Assembly: GCA_963931925.1 (NCBI GenBank)
Contig: OZ007580.1
Coordinates: 10,806,001 to 10,870,000 of the forward strand
DNA length: 64,000 nucleotides
Reading direction: 5' to 3'
Source: Onchidella celtica
Lineage: Eukaryota > Mollusca > Gastropoda > Systellommatophora > Onchidiidae
Position 1 is the stretch's first letter; each line of letters starts with the position of its first letter. The position numbers and the translations under genes were made by a program. Positions 36,501 to 44,965 of the stretch are shown piece after piece. Under the pieces are notes generated by a model. It made no database searches. It was not told the origin of the DNA and saw nothing but the letters and a program-made list of their open reading frames with translations.

Positions 36501-39500
36501 TCCCATCCACACCCTCAAAAGTTACCTGTAGGGAATGAGTTAACATCTAGATTTAGCTGATCTCAAGATGAAACGCTGATGTAAATGAGGTTGGTGATCA
36601 TCTTAATGAATTCCAATACATGCAATGCTAATCGTAAGACTGACTATACTTCCACATTTTACAACTTTATATAAGAAACTATACCAAAACATAACATCTC
36701 CATGGAATATTGATGCCCAGTGTTTCCTACATAATGTATTTGTGAGTCAAACCCTGTAGTTGTTGTATTGGAGCTGAAAAAGGTCTGAAAGGAAAAGTCT
36801 CTATGTGTTTATTTCAGAATTTGAAAATATATTGTGAAAAATATTGAAGATTAAAATATTTACAGTGATGAAATTTCGGAGTTCTCAAGAAATTGTCATG
36901 ATTGTAAAACTAGTGTGATTTCTTTAGCTAACATGAATTGCTGTGTTTCATCAGGGAAAAAGACTCTAGAAATTCGTGATTGTAAAGCTAGTGTGACTTC
37001 TTTTAACTGACATGAATTACTGTGTTTCGTCAGGGAAAGAACTGATCTATTTGGATCCTCATACCACCCAGAATATTGTGGATGTGGATGACCGCTGCAT
37101 GAATGATATCAGCTATCATTGTTTTACTCCACCTTCCAGAATGAGTTTCAGTAAACTGGATCCTTCCATAGCCTTAGTAAGTTTGATGAATGTGTCTTAC
37201 TTGTTTGAGAAGCAGTAAACAGTGGTGGGAATCTCGGGAAAGTTCATGATTAGTGGATTCTTTATGATACTTTTTTTTCTTTAGTAAACACTGTTTTATG
37301 CTGTGTCCAATGTATGTGCGGCCCTTTATATATGTGTGTTACAGTTGGCGATGACATGTCATCACCAGTCCAAGACACAGGATACAGAGACGAATCAGTT
37401 CTTTATATTTTGTCCATCGACTTGTGCACGTATCATCGATGTCAACAGTGCAACAATTCGCACCACACCGTTCATATTTGAACAAAAAATCGTACTACTG
37501 ACAGTATTTTTATATGAACAATTTGTGGACATATAGTGGAAGAAGGAATGGTTCGTCTCTATATTCAGTGTCTCCTCTAAAACTGTAGTAATTGGTTTTG
37601 ACTACTTTTCAGGAGAAGCAAAAAAACTGTTTTATTTTTACCCAACTGGTCCTGGTCTAGTTGTGATTGATTTTTGAAAATTTGCTATTCAATTGTTTTT
37701 TTCCTTTGGAGTCTATATCCAATATCATTCAATGCGGCTGTGAATGTAGTTGAATGTATATGAAAATTGGGGTTTGAAAGTTTTGAGTTACTGCAGACTT
37801 AGGGAATGGTGACAATTTTGTGTTAGAAGTTCCAAATCCCAGAATAAAGAAAAAGCGGCTGCATAGAAAGTCAGATTGATTGATTGCCCACTTTTTCAAG
37901 TGGCAGCCACATCTTAACCCTTTCGGTGTCACAGACCTGTACAGGTGGGACACTGAAAGGGTTAAGCTTCCTAGTTGATTTTATTATTGAGTTTTCCCAT
38001 CAGTGATTACTCTACTCTAAGTTTTAAAAAAAATTATCCAAAAGCAAAGAAAATAGCATTTTTAGATGCTCCTCCCTGATATGGACTTGGAGCAGTAAAC
38101 TTCAATCACGAAAACTGAATTTTTAAAAAATCTGTTTCAAGCAGACTTGAAATTTTCGGCTGCAGTTATAGTCTAGATTTAGTGCAGACTTTTTTTTTTT
38201 TTTAGGGTTATGGATGAAAAGATGTTGAACTGCATTTGATGATAAAGAGGGTTATACAGAGTATCAAATGGACATACACAATCTTAGCATCTGGTGATAG
38301 AGAGGGCTATACAGAGTACTCAAATGGACATACACAATCTAAGCATCTGGTGATAGAGAGGGTTATACAGAGTACTCAAATGGACATACACAATCTAAGC
38401 ATCTAGTGATAGAGAGGGCTATACAGAGTACTCAAATGGACATACACAATCTAAGCATCTGGTGATAGAGAGGGTTATACAGAGTACTCAAATGGACATA
38501 CACAATCTAGGCATCTGGTGATAGAGAGGGCTATACAGAGTACTCAAATGGACATACACAATCTAAGCATCTGGTGATAGAGAGGGCTATACAGAGTACT
38601 CAAATGGACATACACAATCTAAGCATCTGGTGATAGAGAGGGCTATACAGAGTACTCAAATGGACATACACAATCTAAGCATCTGGTGATAGAGAGGGCT
38701 ATACAGAGTACTCAAATGGACATACACAATCTAAGCATCTGGTGATAGAGGGGGCTATACAGAGTACTCAAATGGACATACACAATCTAAGCATCTGGTG
38801 ATAGAGAGGGTTATACAGAGTACTCAAATGGACATACACAATCTTAGCATCTAGTGATAGAGAGGGTTATAATCTTAGCATCTGGTGATAGAGAGGGTTA
38901 TACAGAGTACTCAAATGGACATACACAATCTTAGCATCTAGTGATAGAGAGGGTTATACAGAGTACTCAAATGGACATACACAATCTTAGCATCTGGTGA
39001 TAGAGAGGGTTATACAGAGTACTCAAATGGACATACACAATCTTAGCATTTGGTGATAGAGTGGGTTGTAGAGAGTACTCAAATTCACATATGCAGTCTA
39101 AGCATTTGGTGATAGAATGGGTTGTACAGAGTACTCAAATGGACATACACAGTCTAAGCATCTGGTAATAGAGTGGGTTATACAGAATACTCAAATAGAC
39201 ATATGCAGTCAAATTTGCTTCTCCAAATTGCATCTGAGGCCACTGTGATGACCAAAATTTGAAAAGCATAGAAGAGTGAAAGGTCTGACAGCTTAAGGAC
39301 TGAAACAAATTACATATATACTTTAAATTGTTTAATTTCAGGGCTTCTATTGTGAAACTGAGGATGATTTTGAAGAACTGTGTCAGAATTTCATCTATGA
39401 GGACAAAACCTGTCGTTCCATGTTTGAAATACGTAAAGATGCCCCCCAAGCGTGGCCTTATGAAGATGCAGAATGCACAAAACCTTCGACTGCAACTTCA

Positions 39501-41889
39501 CGGACAAGGGGTATTTCACTTTCAGGTAGGGATCACATTAATACATGTAGATAACTTATTGGTGTTACAAGTTCATCATCATCATCATCATCATGAAGTG
39601 TCCTGCCGGTTGGCATAAGCAATCATGCCCTTCCATTCGTCCCGGTCCCATGTTGCTGTGATCATGTCTGTCACTCTGTCTGCACTTAGGCAGGCGGACA
39701 TACGGTCACGAGGCCATGTCAACGAGGTGATTCGCCACTTTCCTAAGGGATATGGCTCTCGACTGCAAGAGAGGGGCTAAATCACACTCGGACGAACACA
39801 CCAAACACACACAAGCAAAATACTAAATCATCAAGAGTTATTAACAATTTGGGTCAGGCCTGCAGGGCCGCAACAATTTATTCTAGGATTATTAAAGAAT
39901 GTAAAAACAAGCATAGGTTTATGAAATCCAGAGCAATTGCAAAATAAGAATATGGTATAGATCTAGATCTAATTGCTTACACAAATAACTCCCTTTTTTA
40001 AATCTCCTCCACGTAGTTTAAGTGGATAACTGTTATAAGTTCAGTTCATCAGTAAGTTACATGTCTCACTGTCCAAGGACCCAGACTCAATGATAATTAT
40101 GGCAATACAATCTCAATGTGAAGTAGATCTAAAGGTCCTGGCACTTTACTAGTTCAAAAAAAGACACAATTCAATTCTAACAATTACTAAACTCTCCAAA
40201 TAGATACAAGCAAGTTCCATTCACACAAAATTCACTCTAAACATTCTGTTATGGTAAATAATTCTTCCCAGGTGACAGCTCTCAGAAACACACGTCCTGT
40301 AACTCAGGTGGAACTTCTGGTGGACACATCTAGATCTAGTTGGTAATCACAATCTACTAATAAACGTACCATTGCTTCCGGTCAGTGTAATTGACCGAGA
40401 TAAATCCAATACTGGACATGAGCTAACTTTCTCTTCCTTTGGCCCCATCGTCAAGTACAGTATAACACCATTATCTGTCTATGAACTTTTCACGTCAGGC
40501 CGAAAAGGATTAAACAGCAAAGAACACCTCACGAGTAAGATGCAGCAATCGTATGTGTCTAAAGTGTACCTAGCCCCGCTGAGCTCATTTATACTAGGTC
40601 ACTTCCCCAGCCAGATCAATACGCTGCCCTATGACCCCCAGACCTGATTGGTCAGTTTATCCCAAATTTGCAACTTGGCAATCAAGGCCAAGGATGCTCC
40701 AGAAATAGTTTTTGAATAAAATTAAATCTGCCAATTTCCTTGGTCAGATGATACTGCAGACGGTTGGACTACCCCCACTGTCCCAGACAAGGTCAACTGG
40801 CTAGACGCGGCGCGTCTATCAAAACAACATCCTTCCTCACCCTTCTCTATCTGTGTTAGTCACGAGCGGCAAAACTGCTTCGTAATAATAATATTAGCTC
40901 TCCCCCTTACAGTTCCCTGCCCTTTACTTTTCGGTCACGAGGCCAGCTGAACAACTCCCTTGACCTAGCTTTGGATTTTCAGGCCTATCCTAAATCATGA
41001 CAACTGTCAAGAATCTTCTCTTTGTCTGCCCCTGCTTCTATGGCTGTCCATTTGGGATAGAATGTCAGGTTTCTAATTTTTATGGATGTGTGTGGCAAGT
41101 CAGGAATTATAAAACCAGATCTATGAGCTTAGTGATTACAAGGTCAATTAGATTGTTACACAGAGTTCAGCAGCTTGATGAGCAAACTGTACAGGGTAAA
41201 ACTGGGGAGATGAATGTTTTTTTCTTTGGCTTTTGTGAGCTTTCCAGAGTGAAGCAGGTCAGGTCATCTATTTTATGCTAGTTATCATGTCACAAGATGG
41301 CCAGTACATCCATTTACTGTCTGCATGCTTTCATTATAAAACCATTGTGCAATCATACTAAAAGTAAAAGATCTTTTACTGGTTTCAGTAAAATGAAATT
41401 GGCAGTTCAAAATGGTCACTGCTCTACCCTAATGGCATAAGTCATTTTTAACACTTGAAGAAGAGACTGTTTTCCTGTCATTTGGTGACTTATGCCATTA
41501 TGATTCTATTGGATTACTACATATTCTTATGGGCATATTTCTTTTTGTGTAATATTATCTGATCGCCCTCATGGTCAGCAGTGCAATGAACCGCCAGTTG
41601 CTTTGGCATAAATCTGGCGCATACCCTTATCATAGAGCAGTGATGAAATGTTTACGTCTTTCTGTTACTGAGAACGATAACTTACCAATATTTATTATTT
41701 ATGTTAATCATATTTACCTAAACTAAGAAATTTTTTTGTGGAAAAGAGGTCAGCATTAGGGGTTGTTTTAACATTGTTATCAGCTTTAACATTGATCAAT
41801 ATGCTGCTTGTATTTCAGATTTTGCTGTGTTTGACGGTGTTAATGCTTCAGGGAGCAGTGTGGATGATGAAGAGTTTGAGATCATCTGA
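21514..41889 (+). CDS. ATG4B: ATG4 cysteine protease (autophagin, ATG4A/B type), 12 coding exons
   Basis: ATG4 cleaves the C-terminus of Atg8/LC3/GABARAP before lipidation and later delipidates it; it acts in the cytosol during autophagosome formation. The exons are 21514-21526, 27478-27582, 27925-27996, 28657-28755, 30248-30346, 31219-31291, 33045-33124, 34811-35070, 36124-36202, 37034-37176, 39342-39525 and 41819-41889. They join in phase with GT-AG borders to give 425 codons plus stop (human ATG4B has 393). Catalytic Cys is near residue 76 (GWGCMLRCGQM), and Asp and His are near 301 and 303 (LIYLDPHTTQ). Other family blocks are FPTTSEPVYILG, IGQWFGPNTIAQVL, PLRLGLTDINPIYFESLK and SVGIIGGKPNHAHWFVGYVG. 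The C-terminus EEFEII fits an LC3-interacting F-x-x-I motif like that of ATG4B. A Ser/Pro/Lys-rich insert (KSPSSKSQKTPSPKPKKK) in exon 8 accounts for some of the extra length. No lesion is seen. Confidence 0.95.
22485..22557 (+). repeat. tRNA-like SINE head with Pol III boxes
   Basis: A tRNA-like stretch with an A-box-like part (TGTGGTAGTGCAATGACTAA) and a clear B box (GGGTTCGATTCC at 22528-22539) is followed by an uninterrupted T run that would end Pol III transcription. The stems do not fold as a clean tRNA, so a tRNA-derived SINE or pseudogene fits best. It lies in ATG4 intron 1. Confidence 0.5.
23204..23371 (+). other. Short unexplained ORF (55 codons) in ATG4 intron 1
   Basis: ATG to TAA encodes MMTDLSKTKGKLVHHFHKKH and a basic continuation ending DLKELIPK. 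Composition is balanced and free of simple repeats, unlike other short frames nearby. No family is recognised and there are no splice or promoter signals. It may be a fragment of an old element. Confidence 0.15.
25971..26162. mobile_element. MITE, family D, in ATG4 intron 1
   Basis: The ends TGGAAAGAGTTCC and GGAACTCTTTCCA are perfect inverted repeats. The 192-bp body contains TTAGG-like runs (GGTTTAGGGTTAGGC). A related sequence starts at 12761 (GGGAAAGAGTTCC... ACCACTTTGAACTCCT). Confidence 0.65.
26942..27336 (+). mobile_element. Tc1/mariner-like MITE, family E (copy 1), ATG4 intron 1
   Basis: It starts after TA with CTTGAAACAATAAGATGAGAC and ends with the inverted form (TTTCATCTTATTGCTTCTA). 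The body aligns as the reverse complement of 35490-35890, sharing TTATAATTACAAAATAAGTG and GGCCTACAGCGATAG blocks. No ORF is present. Confidence 0.72.
27478..27582 (+). CDS. ATG4B: ATG4 exon 2
   Basis: Preceded by CATCCAG and followed by GTAAGG. It encodes NLSTATYESGLEYEDFPTTS and then EPVYILGEVYSALH, matching the N-terminal EFEDFPETSEPVWILG block of human ATG4B. Confidence 0.93.
27925..27996 (+). CDS. ATG4B: ATG4 exon 3
   Basis: Follows TTTGTCACAG and ends before GTAGAT. It encodes DREELKDDIKSRIWITYRRN and FQNI, the family block LWFTYRKNFPAIGG. Confidence 0.95.
28195..28490 (+). repeat. Dispersed repeat, family F (copy 1), ATG4 intron 3
   Basis: Shares GTTCAACTACATTCAAA, GAATGATCTTGGTTCTAGA and ACTAGACCAG-GTGCTAAAAT blocks with 46600-46860 (same strand) and, in reverse, with 37560-37830. 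It is probably a non-autonomous DNA element of about 270 bp. Confidence 0.65.
28657..28755 (+). CDS. ATG4B: ATG4 exon 4 (catalytic cysteine)
   Basis: Preceded by a T-rich tract and TTTGACAG, and followed by GTAAGT. It encodes GGTGPSSDHGWGCMLRCGQM and then MLAQALVLRHLGR. The Cys of GWGCML is the protease nucleophile. Confidence 0.97.
28859..29075. mobile_element. TTAA-flanked MITE (piggyBac-like), ATG4 intron 4
   Basis: CTCTTTGTGTGCCA at the left end and its exact inverted copy at 29062-29075 form 14-bp terminal repeats. The flank is TTAA on the left and TTGA on the right, consistent with a TTAA target with one change. The 217-bp element has no ORF. Confidence 0.65.
30248..30346 (+). CDS. ATG4B: ATG4 exon 5
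   Basis: Follows CTTGCTGCAG and ends before GTAGGA. It encodes WRWHPENTNETYWKLLKMF and EDKKMATYSIHQI; YSIHQ is a family signature. Confidence 0.95.
30374..30730. repeat. Possible decayed TTAA element and G-rich tract, ATG4 intron 5
   Basis: TTAACCCTCTCAGTG at 30370-30384 resembles the TTAA-element ends in this gene. A diverged inverted relative (CACTGAGTGAGTT) lies at 30720-30732. Between them is a near-pure G tract (30607-30638) followed by GAA repeats. Confidence 0.35.
31219..31291 (+). CDS. ATG4B: ATG4 exon 6
   Basis: Follows CCATCCAG and ends before GTGAGT. It encodes SMGEAEGKAIGQWFGPNTIA and QVLK, nearly the human GEGKSIGQWYGPNTVAQVLK. Confidence 0.96.
32639..32926. mobile_element. MITE, family C (copy 2), ATG4 intron 6
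   Basis: A 288-bp reverse-complement relative of 10868-11145. Its own ends (GTTACTTGTGTGTACTCATC and, reversed, GTTACAAATACGTACATCGC) form imperfect terminal inverted repeats. Confidence 0.7.
33045..33124 (+). CDS. ATG4B: ATG4 exon 7
   Basis: Follows TTTCCTCAG and ends before GTGAGT. It encodes RISVYDDWSNIAIHIALDN and VVISDDI, matching the W-SLAVHIAMDNTVVMEEI block. Confidence 0.95.
33563..34337. mobile_element. TTAA-flanked piggyBac-like element, 775 bp, ATG4 intron 7
   Basis: TTAA at 33559-33562 and 34338-34341 bracket ends CCCTCACCCTGCG and, reversed, CCCATACCCCGCG. Both subterminal parts are GC-rich (GGGCGGC and GGCGCGCG), unlike the host intron. TTAA targets and CCC tips are hallmarks of the piggyBac superfamily. 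No transposase is present; the middle is AT-rich. Confidence 0.72.
34811..35070 (+). CDS. ATG4B: ATG4 exon 8
   Basis: Follows CTATTTCAG and ends before GTATGG. It encodes RKLCRCPLPEE, a variable Ser/Pro/Lys-rich linker with several SP sites, then WKPLLLIIPLRLGLTDINPI and YFESLK. The linker is lineage-specific relative to the human proteins. Confidence 0.95.
35490..35890 (-). mobile_element. Tc1/mariner-like MITE, family E (copy 2), ATG4 intron 8
   Basis: A 401-bp element directly flanked by TA on both sides (35488-35489 and 35891-35892). Terminal inverted repeats are CTAGACACAATAAGATGAGAC on the left and CTAGAAACAATAAGATGAGAC reversed on the right. It is in opposite orientation to copy 1 at 26942-27336. 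No transposase is seen. Confidence 0.8.
36124..36202 (+). CDS. ATG4B: ATG4 exon 9
   Basis: Follows GTCCTCAG and ends before GTAAGT. It encodes KCFTLKQSVGIIGGKPNHAH and WFVGYV, matching MPQSLGVIGGKPNSAHYFIGYVG. Confidence 0.95.
36285..36539. mobile_element. TTAA-flanked MITE, 255 bp, ATG4 intron 9
   Basis: TTAA at 36281-36284 and 36540-36543 flank CTCATTCACTACAG and its inverted relative CTGTAGGGAATGAG (one mismatch). Size and structure fit a piggyBac-type MITE. Confidence 0.72.
36900..37045 (+). repeat. Tandem duplication of the exon 10 splice acceptor
   Basis: A block of roughly 70 bp is repeated at a spacing of 78-79 bp. Both copies contain GATTGTAAA-CTAGTGTGA, an ACATGAATT-CTGTGTTTC stretch and TCAGGGAAA. 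The second copy's acceptor at 37033 starts true exon 10. The first gives a look-alike acceptor with the exon-like sequence beginning at 36955. Spliced in phase, the upstream copy meets TGA at 37008-37010. Confidence 0.85.
37034..37176 (+). CDS. ATG4B: ATG4 exon 10 (catalytic Asp and His)
   Basis: Encodes GKELIYLDPHTTQNIVDVDD and then CMNDISYHCFTPPSRMSFSK and LDPSIAL. The Asp and His of LDPHTTQ complete the catalytic triad. Its acceptor region is tandemly duplicated upstream (see 36900-37045). Confidence 0.96.
37560..37830 (-). repeat. Dispersed repeat, family F (copy 2), ATG4 intron 10
   Basis: A reverse-complement relative of 28195-28490 and 46600-46860. It shares GTAGTTGAA, CTAGTTGTGA and TTTGAAAGTTT blocks, with ends reading GGTTTTGACTACTTTTC and GGGAATGGTGACAATTTTG. 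Confidence 0.6.
37918..37961. mobile_element. 44-bp TTAA-flanked hairpin (mini piggyBac-like)
   Basis: TTAA at 37914-37917 and 37962-37965 enclose CCCTTTCGGTGTC and its inverted copy GACACTGAAAGGG (one mismatch). The centre, ACCTGTACAGGT, is itself palindromic. It looks like a maximally deleted TTAA-type element in ATG4 intron 10. Confidence 0.7.
38232..39211 (+). repeat. 56-bp minisatellite in ATG4 intron 10, about 17 copies
   Basis: The unit runs GCATCTGGTGATAGAGAGGG, then TATACAGAGTACTCAAATGG, then ACATACACAATCTA. Central copies differ by one or two bases, while the first and last few copies are more diverged. One shortened copy lies near 38860-38885. The array ends about 130 bp before exon 11. 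Confidence 0.95.
39342..39525 (+). CDS. ATG4B: ATG4 exon 11
   Basis: Follows TTTAATTTCAG and ends before GTAGGG. It encodes GFYCETEDDFEELCQNF and a diverged linker ending RTRGISLS. The first block matches FFCKTEDDFNDWC of human ATG4B. A minisatellite ends about 130 bp before it. Confidence 0.93.
39573..39771 (-). mobile_element. 5'-truncated LINE 3' end (RTE-like)
   Basis: On the minus strand a short open stretch ends TATWDRDEWKGMIAYANRQD, TS and a stop directly within an (ATG)n trimer tail (39573-39594). The stop-in-tail layout is that of the RTE copy at 974-4209, but the sequence is a different family. It begins 48 bp after the exon 11 donor. Confidence 0.5.
39717..40945. other. Insertion-like 1.2-kb interval bracketed by a 14-bp direct repeat
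   Basis: CGGTCACGAGGCCA occurs at 39703-39716 and again at 40932-40945. The interval begins TGTCAAC, carries several GATCTAG motifs and ends in a pyrimidine-rich tract (CTCCCCCTTACAG near 40900). No coding domain is seen. It could be an old solo LTR or other insertion, but the ends are not resolved. Confidence 0.35.
41819..41889 (+). CDS. ATG4B: ATG4 exon 12 (C-terminus, LIR motif)
   Basis: Follows TTGTATTTCAG. It encodes DFAVFDGVNASGSSVDDEEF and EII then TGA. The acidic run before FEII resembles the ATG4B C-terminal FEIL LC3-interacting motif. Confidence 0.92.
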
Positions 41890-42057
41890 CAGACTCGGTT
41901 AAGTGGCTGAATTCTGACCAGCGAGCTTTCACAAGTTTATATGACAGGAACTACTGTGTATGAATGAATTTATATTGAACTCATATACTACAGACTGCTT
42001 CAATAAGGCATAGTTGAAAGGGAACAGCAGTAAATCAAGAAATTTACAACATGTTAA

Positions 42058-42220
42058 GCTAGCTTTTCACATCAAAAACCCCCACAAGTAATGAAATAGA
42101 AAGAATGTTTTCATGTGTCGCCTTGTCCATACACATGGAAACACCCTTTCCCTTTACTAGTTGATGGATTTTTGATGTTTCTGTTGTGGTTTCCCTTTCC
42201 GTACATATGAAAACACAGCC
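42058..42220. mobile_element. Palindromic MITE, family A (copy 2)
   Basis: Resembles 7370-7530. It has hairpin-like ends (GCTAGCTTTTCACAT on the left, ATGAAAACACAGCC on the right) and a CATGGAAACACCCTTTC core. It starts 169 bp after the ATG4 stop and so may lie in its 3' UTR. Confidence 0.5.
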
Positions 42221-42372
42221 TTGCAGTTAAAATCCATTTTATGTGAACAGATGGGGTTCTTCCTCTTGCAGTCTACTCATATGCTGCCTGAATACATTGT
42301 GAATGAAGAATACCACCAAGCACAAAAGCTGTATCAACTTCCACCCTTCAGTCTGTGGAACATTTTGTATTT

Positions 42373-42577
42373 TGGCAAGAATTGATCAGAAATGAAACTG
42401 TTTAAGGTGGAACATGGGAGAAATTTGATGTCTTTGCTCACATTAAAAATCTTGCTCAGTTTGTAAAAGTAAAGAGAGATGTGTGGTACCTAAAGTTGTA
42501 CAGTACAGCACTAAGAGTGCGAGGATGCTTACACTGAGATAAAATTCAACACATCTTTTTATATTGTGCTTGACCAA
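42373..42577 (+). repeat. Local direct duplication, copy 1
   Basis: About 200 bp beginning TTTGGCAAGAATTGATCAGA and ending near TGCTTGACCAA. It recurs at 43911-44097 on the same strand at roughly 80-85% identity by eye with small gaps. Confidence 0.8.
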
Positions 42578-43910
42578 ATTTAGCATTGTTAAGGGCTGTT
42601 TGTGATCTCTCATGATTAGATGGAGAATGTGGGAAGTTCTGAAATTATCCAAAGAATTTGGTAGGGCAGACAAACAAAATTATGAAATGTTACCAGAGAG
42701 TATAATGTTATAGAAAGATGTCACTTCTTCCAAATCGCGAAACTGGGTTGCTGTGGTAATAAGCATTGAAAGAGACCATCTTCACCAAAGACAATGTGGT
42801 TATCTGGTTACTGTGGTTTGTTCATATTTTTGGGTTGATTGAAACTATTTAGAGCCGATTATAAGCTCTTATGTCCAGTGAAATGCACAAACTGGTATTG
42901 TTTACCGCAGCGACCTACTATCTGCTCCATACTAACAGTGGTTTTGTGGCCTATCCCGTATGTCACAGTGCAAAGCAGCTGATAGTGAAACCCCCCTATA
43001 CATACATACTCTCTGATGATACCCTATATAAGTAAACCAGGAAGTGAGTGGGGAGGGGGAGGGAGTGGATGAATTTTTGTAGTCGCCTTATTGGCAGTCA
43101 CTCAAGCTTCAAATATATTGCGGGTGGTGTTGTATTCAATATAATCAATGGAAGACACAGCAATAGAATAACTGATGAATCCATTATCTGAATATTTAAG
43201 CTTGTCACCCTTACCTCTGCATAGTGAAACTGATAAACGTCATTTTTTTTTTGTAATACTAGACATAAAAGTTAGACCATTCAGCATTCAGAAAGAAAGA
43301 GCATTTCTCACAAAAAGACCATCCTGACAGTCTGAAAACATTATTTTATGTTCATCAGGACACTTAATAATGACTTATTCTCCATTTTCCAGTACTCAGG
43401 GGCAAATGTTTCTATTGTTGAAAGTGCATAATTTGTCTTATCTGTTCCATTGTGATGTACAGTTGAGAAAAAAAATACTAAAACAAAACCAACAAAGCTG
43501 ACTTAAAATCTTGAGCGCAGAAAGTTAGTGAGTACATGATACACTTACTCGGTCTAAATTTTTTTGGTGTGGTAGCTGAAAAGAATTCGTGTAAATGCTG
43601 CCATGTAGCCAATTGTAGTTTTTCTGAGGAATGAGGATCCAAGTGGTCAGGATGAAATATTTTTTTTTGCTTTTCTTTTTTTTTTCTTTTTTAATAAGTA
43701 AGAATGAATCATCTGCATGTAATTTGTTTATTGGTGACAGATGCTGCATGCAGAGTGAATGTGATAGTTTTCAAATGCTTATGTTACTCTGTCTGAAAGT
43801 GCTGCTTGGTAGATGGATAACTATTGCCTTAATTTCAGTACTTTCTGAAGTCCTTTTATGCAGACATGATATGTTAGTCTTCTCTAGTACTGTGACATAG
43901 AATATCTTTG

Positions 43911-44097
43911 GCAAGAATTGATCAGAAATGGAACAGTTCAGGGTGGTAGAGATTTGGGTAATTTTTTCTCACATTAAAAGAATCTTGCTCACTTTGTAAA
44001 GATGAAGAGAGATGTGTTGTACAGCACTGAGAGTGGGAGGATGCTAACATTGAGATAAAATTCAACACATGTTTGTATATTGTGTTTGACCAATGGA
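43911..44097 (+). repeat. Local direct duplication, copy 2
   Basis: Partner of 42373-42577. Both contain AAGAGAGATGTGT, GTACAGCACT and TGAGATAAAATTCAACACAT blocks. Confidence 0.8.
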
Positions 44098-44735
44098 CAA
44101 AAACCACACAATTTAGACTGTATGTAATCAATGAAACTGATTTAAGATGATTAAAGGGAAACACATTACATGTATATTATATGAGACAGAAAAGGGGGGG
44201 TGGGGGGGGGGGGCGGGGAGAAGAAAGTTACTTCAAGGAATATTTAAAAACATTTGCTGTTACTTATAGGGACACTAGGTGGTCAGATAAAAAGTAATTA
44301 TCCAGTCTGTATACCTTACTGGATTGATCACTATAAATGTTTATTTTTGTCTAGTTGAGAGTGATCTGTTTGATGATTATTTTCGGGCAGCTGCCCTGTT
44401 ATTTTGATGACTATTTCTTTGTATTAAAATCATTTTACTTTGTGTTTCGTAATCTCAAGATCAAGCGAGTAAAACTTAACTAGTGACAGGATTCTTACAG
44501 TGATGAGTAAACTTTATTTTTCACCAGTTTTGGGTCTCAGCAGTAACTCTCTCAGTCGCGGTGCCAATATTATCGGTATGTCCGCATGATGTTCAACTCT
44601 GAGGCCGAGTATATAGGTGTGAATATTCTGCTGTCCAAGCATTCTGCAGTAATGTTTATCAAAGTGAACAACAATTAAAAAAAAAAATGCCAGACCATTT
44701 TATTACTTATAGCAGGCCATGAATGCTCTTGAACT

Positions 44736-44965
44736 TGGGGACACGTTGGTGACTAGAGGCAAGGTGCTCACCTCTCATGCCGAAGGTACTGGGTTCGATT
44801 CCCAGTTGGTACAAACATGTTGGAAATTTGGGGGAATTTCCTGTCCCTGATCCTACGGTAGAGAGGATTAAACATCTAGTCTTCTCAGATAAGGACGAAA
44901 AGCTTGGATGGCTCGTGTGCGCGTGGTGCACATTAAAGATACCTTGGCAGTTGGAAGTTGAGAAG
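44736..44965 (+). repeat. tRNA-derived SINE
   Basis: The head reads like a tRNA gene with an A box (GTGACTAGAGGCAAGG) and a perfect B box (GGTTCGATTCC at 44792-44802). The tRNA-unrelated body follows, with GTGCACATTAAAGATACCTTG, a block common in mollusc SINEs, and an A-rich 3' part. A minus-strand frame across it is a by-product. Confidence 0.75.

Noticed and set aside
38232-39211. CRISPR-like regular array
   Set aside because: The 56-bp units are contiguous tandem repeats without unique spacers, in an intron of an animal gene.
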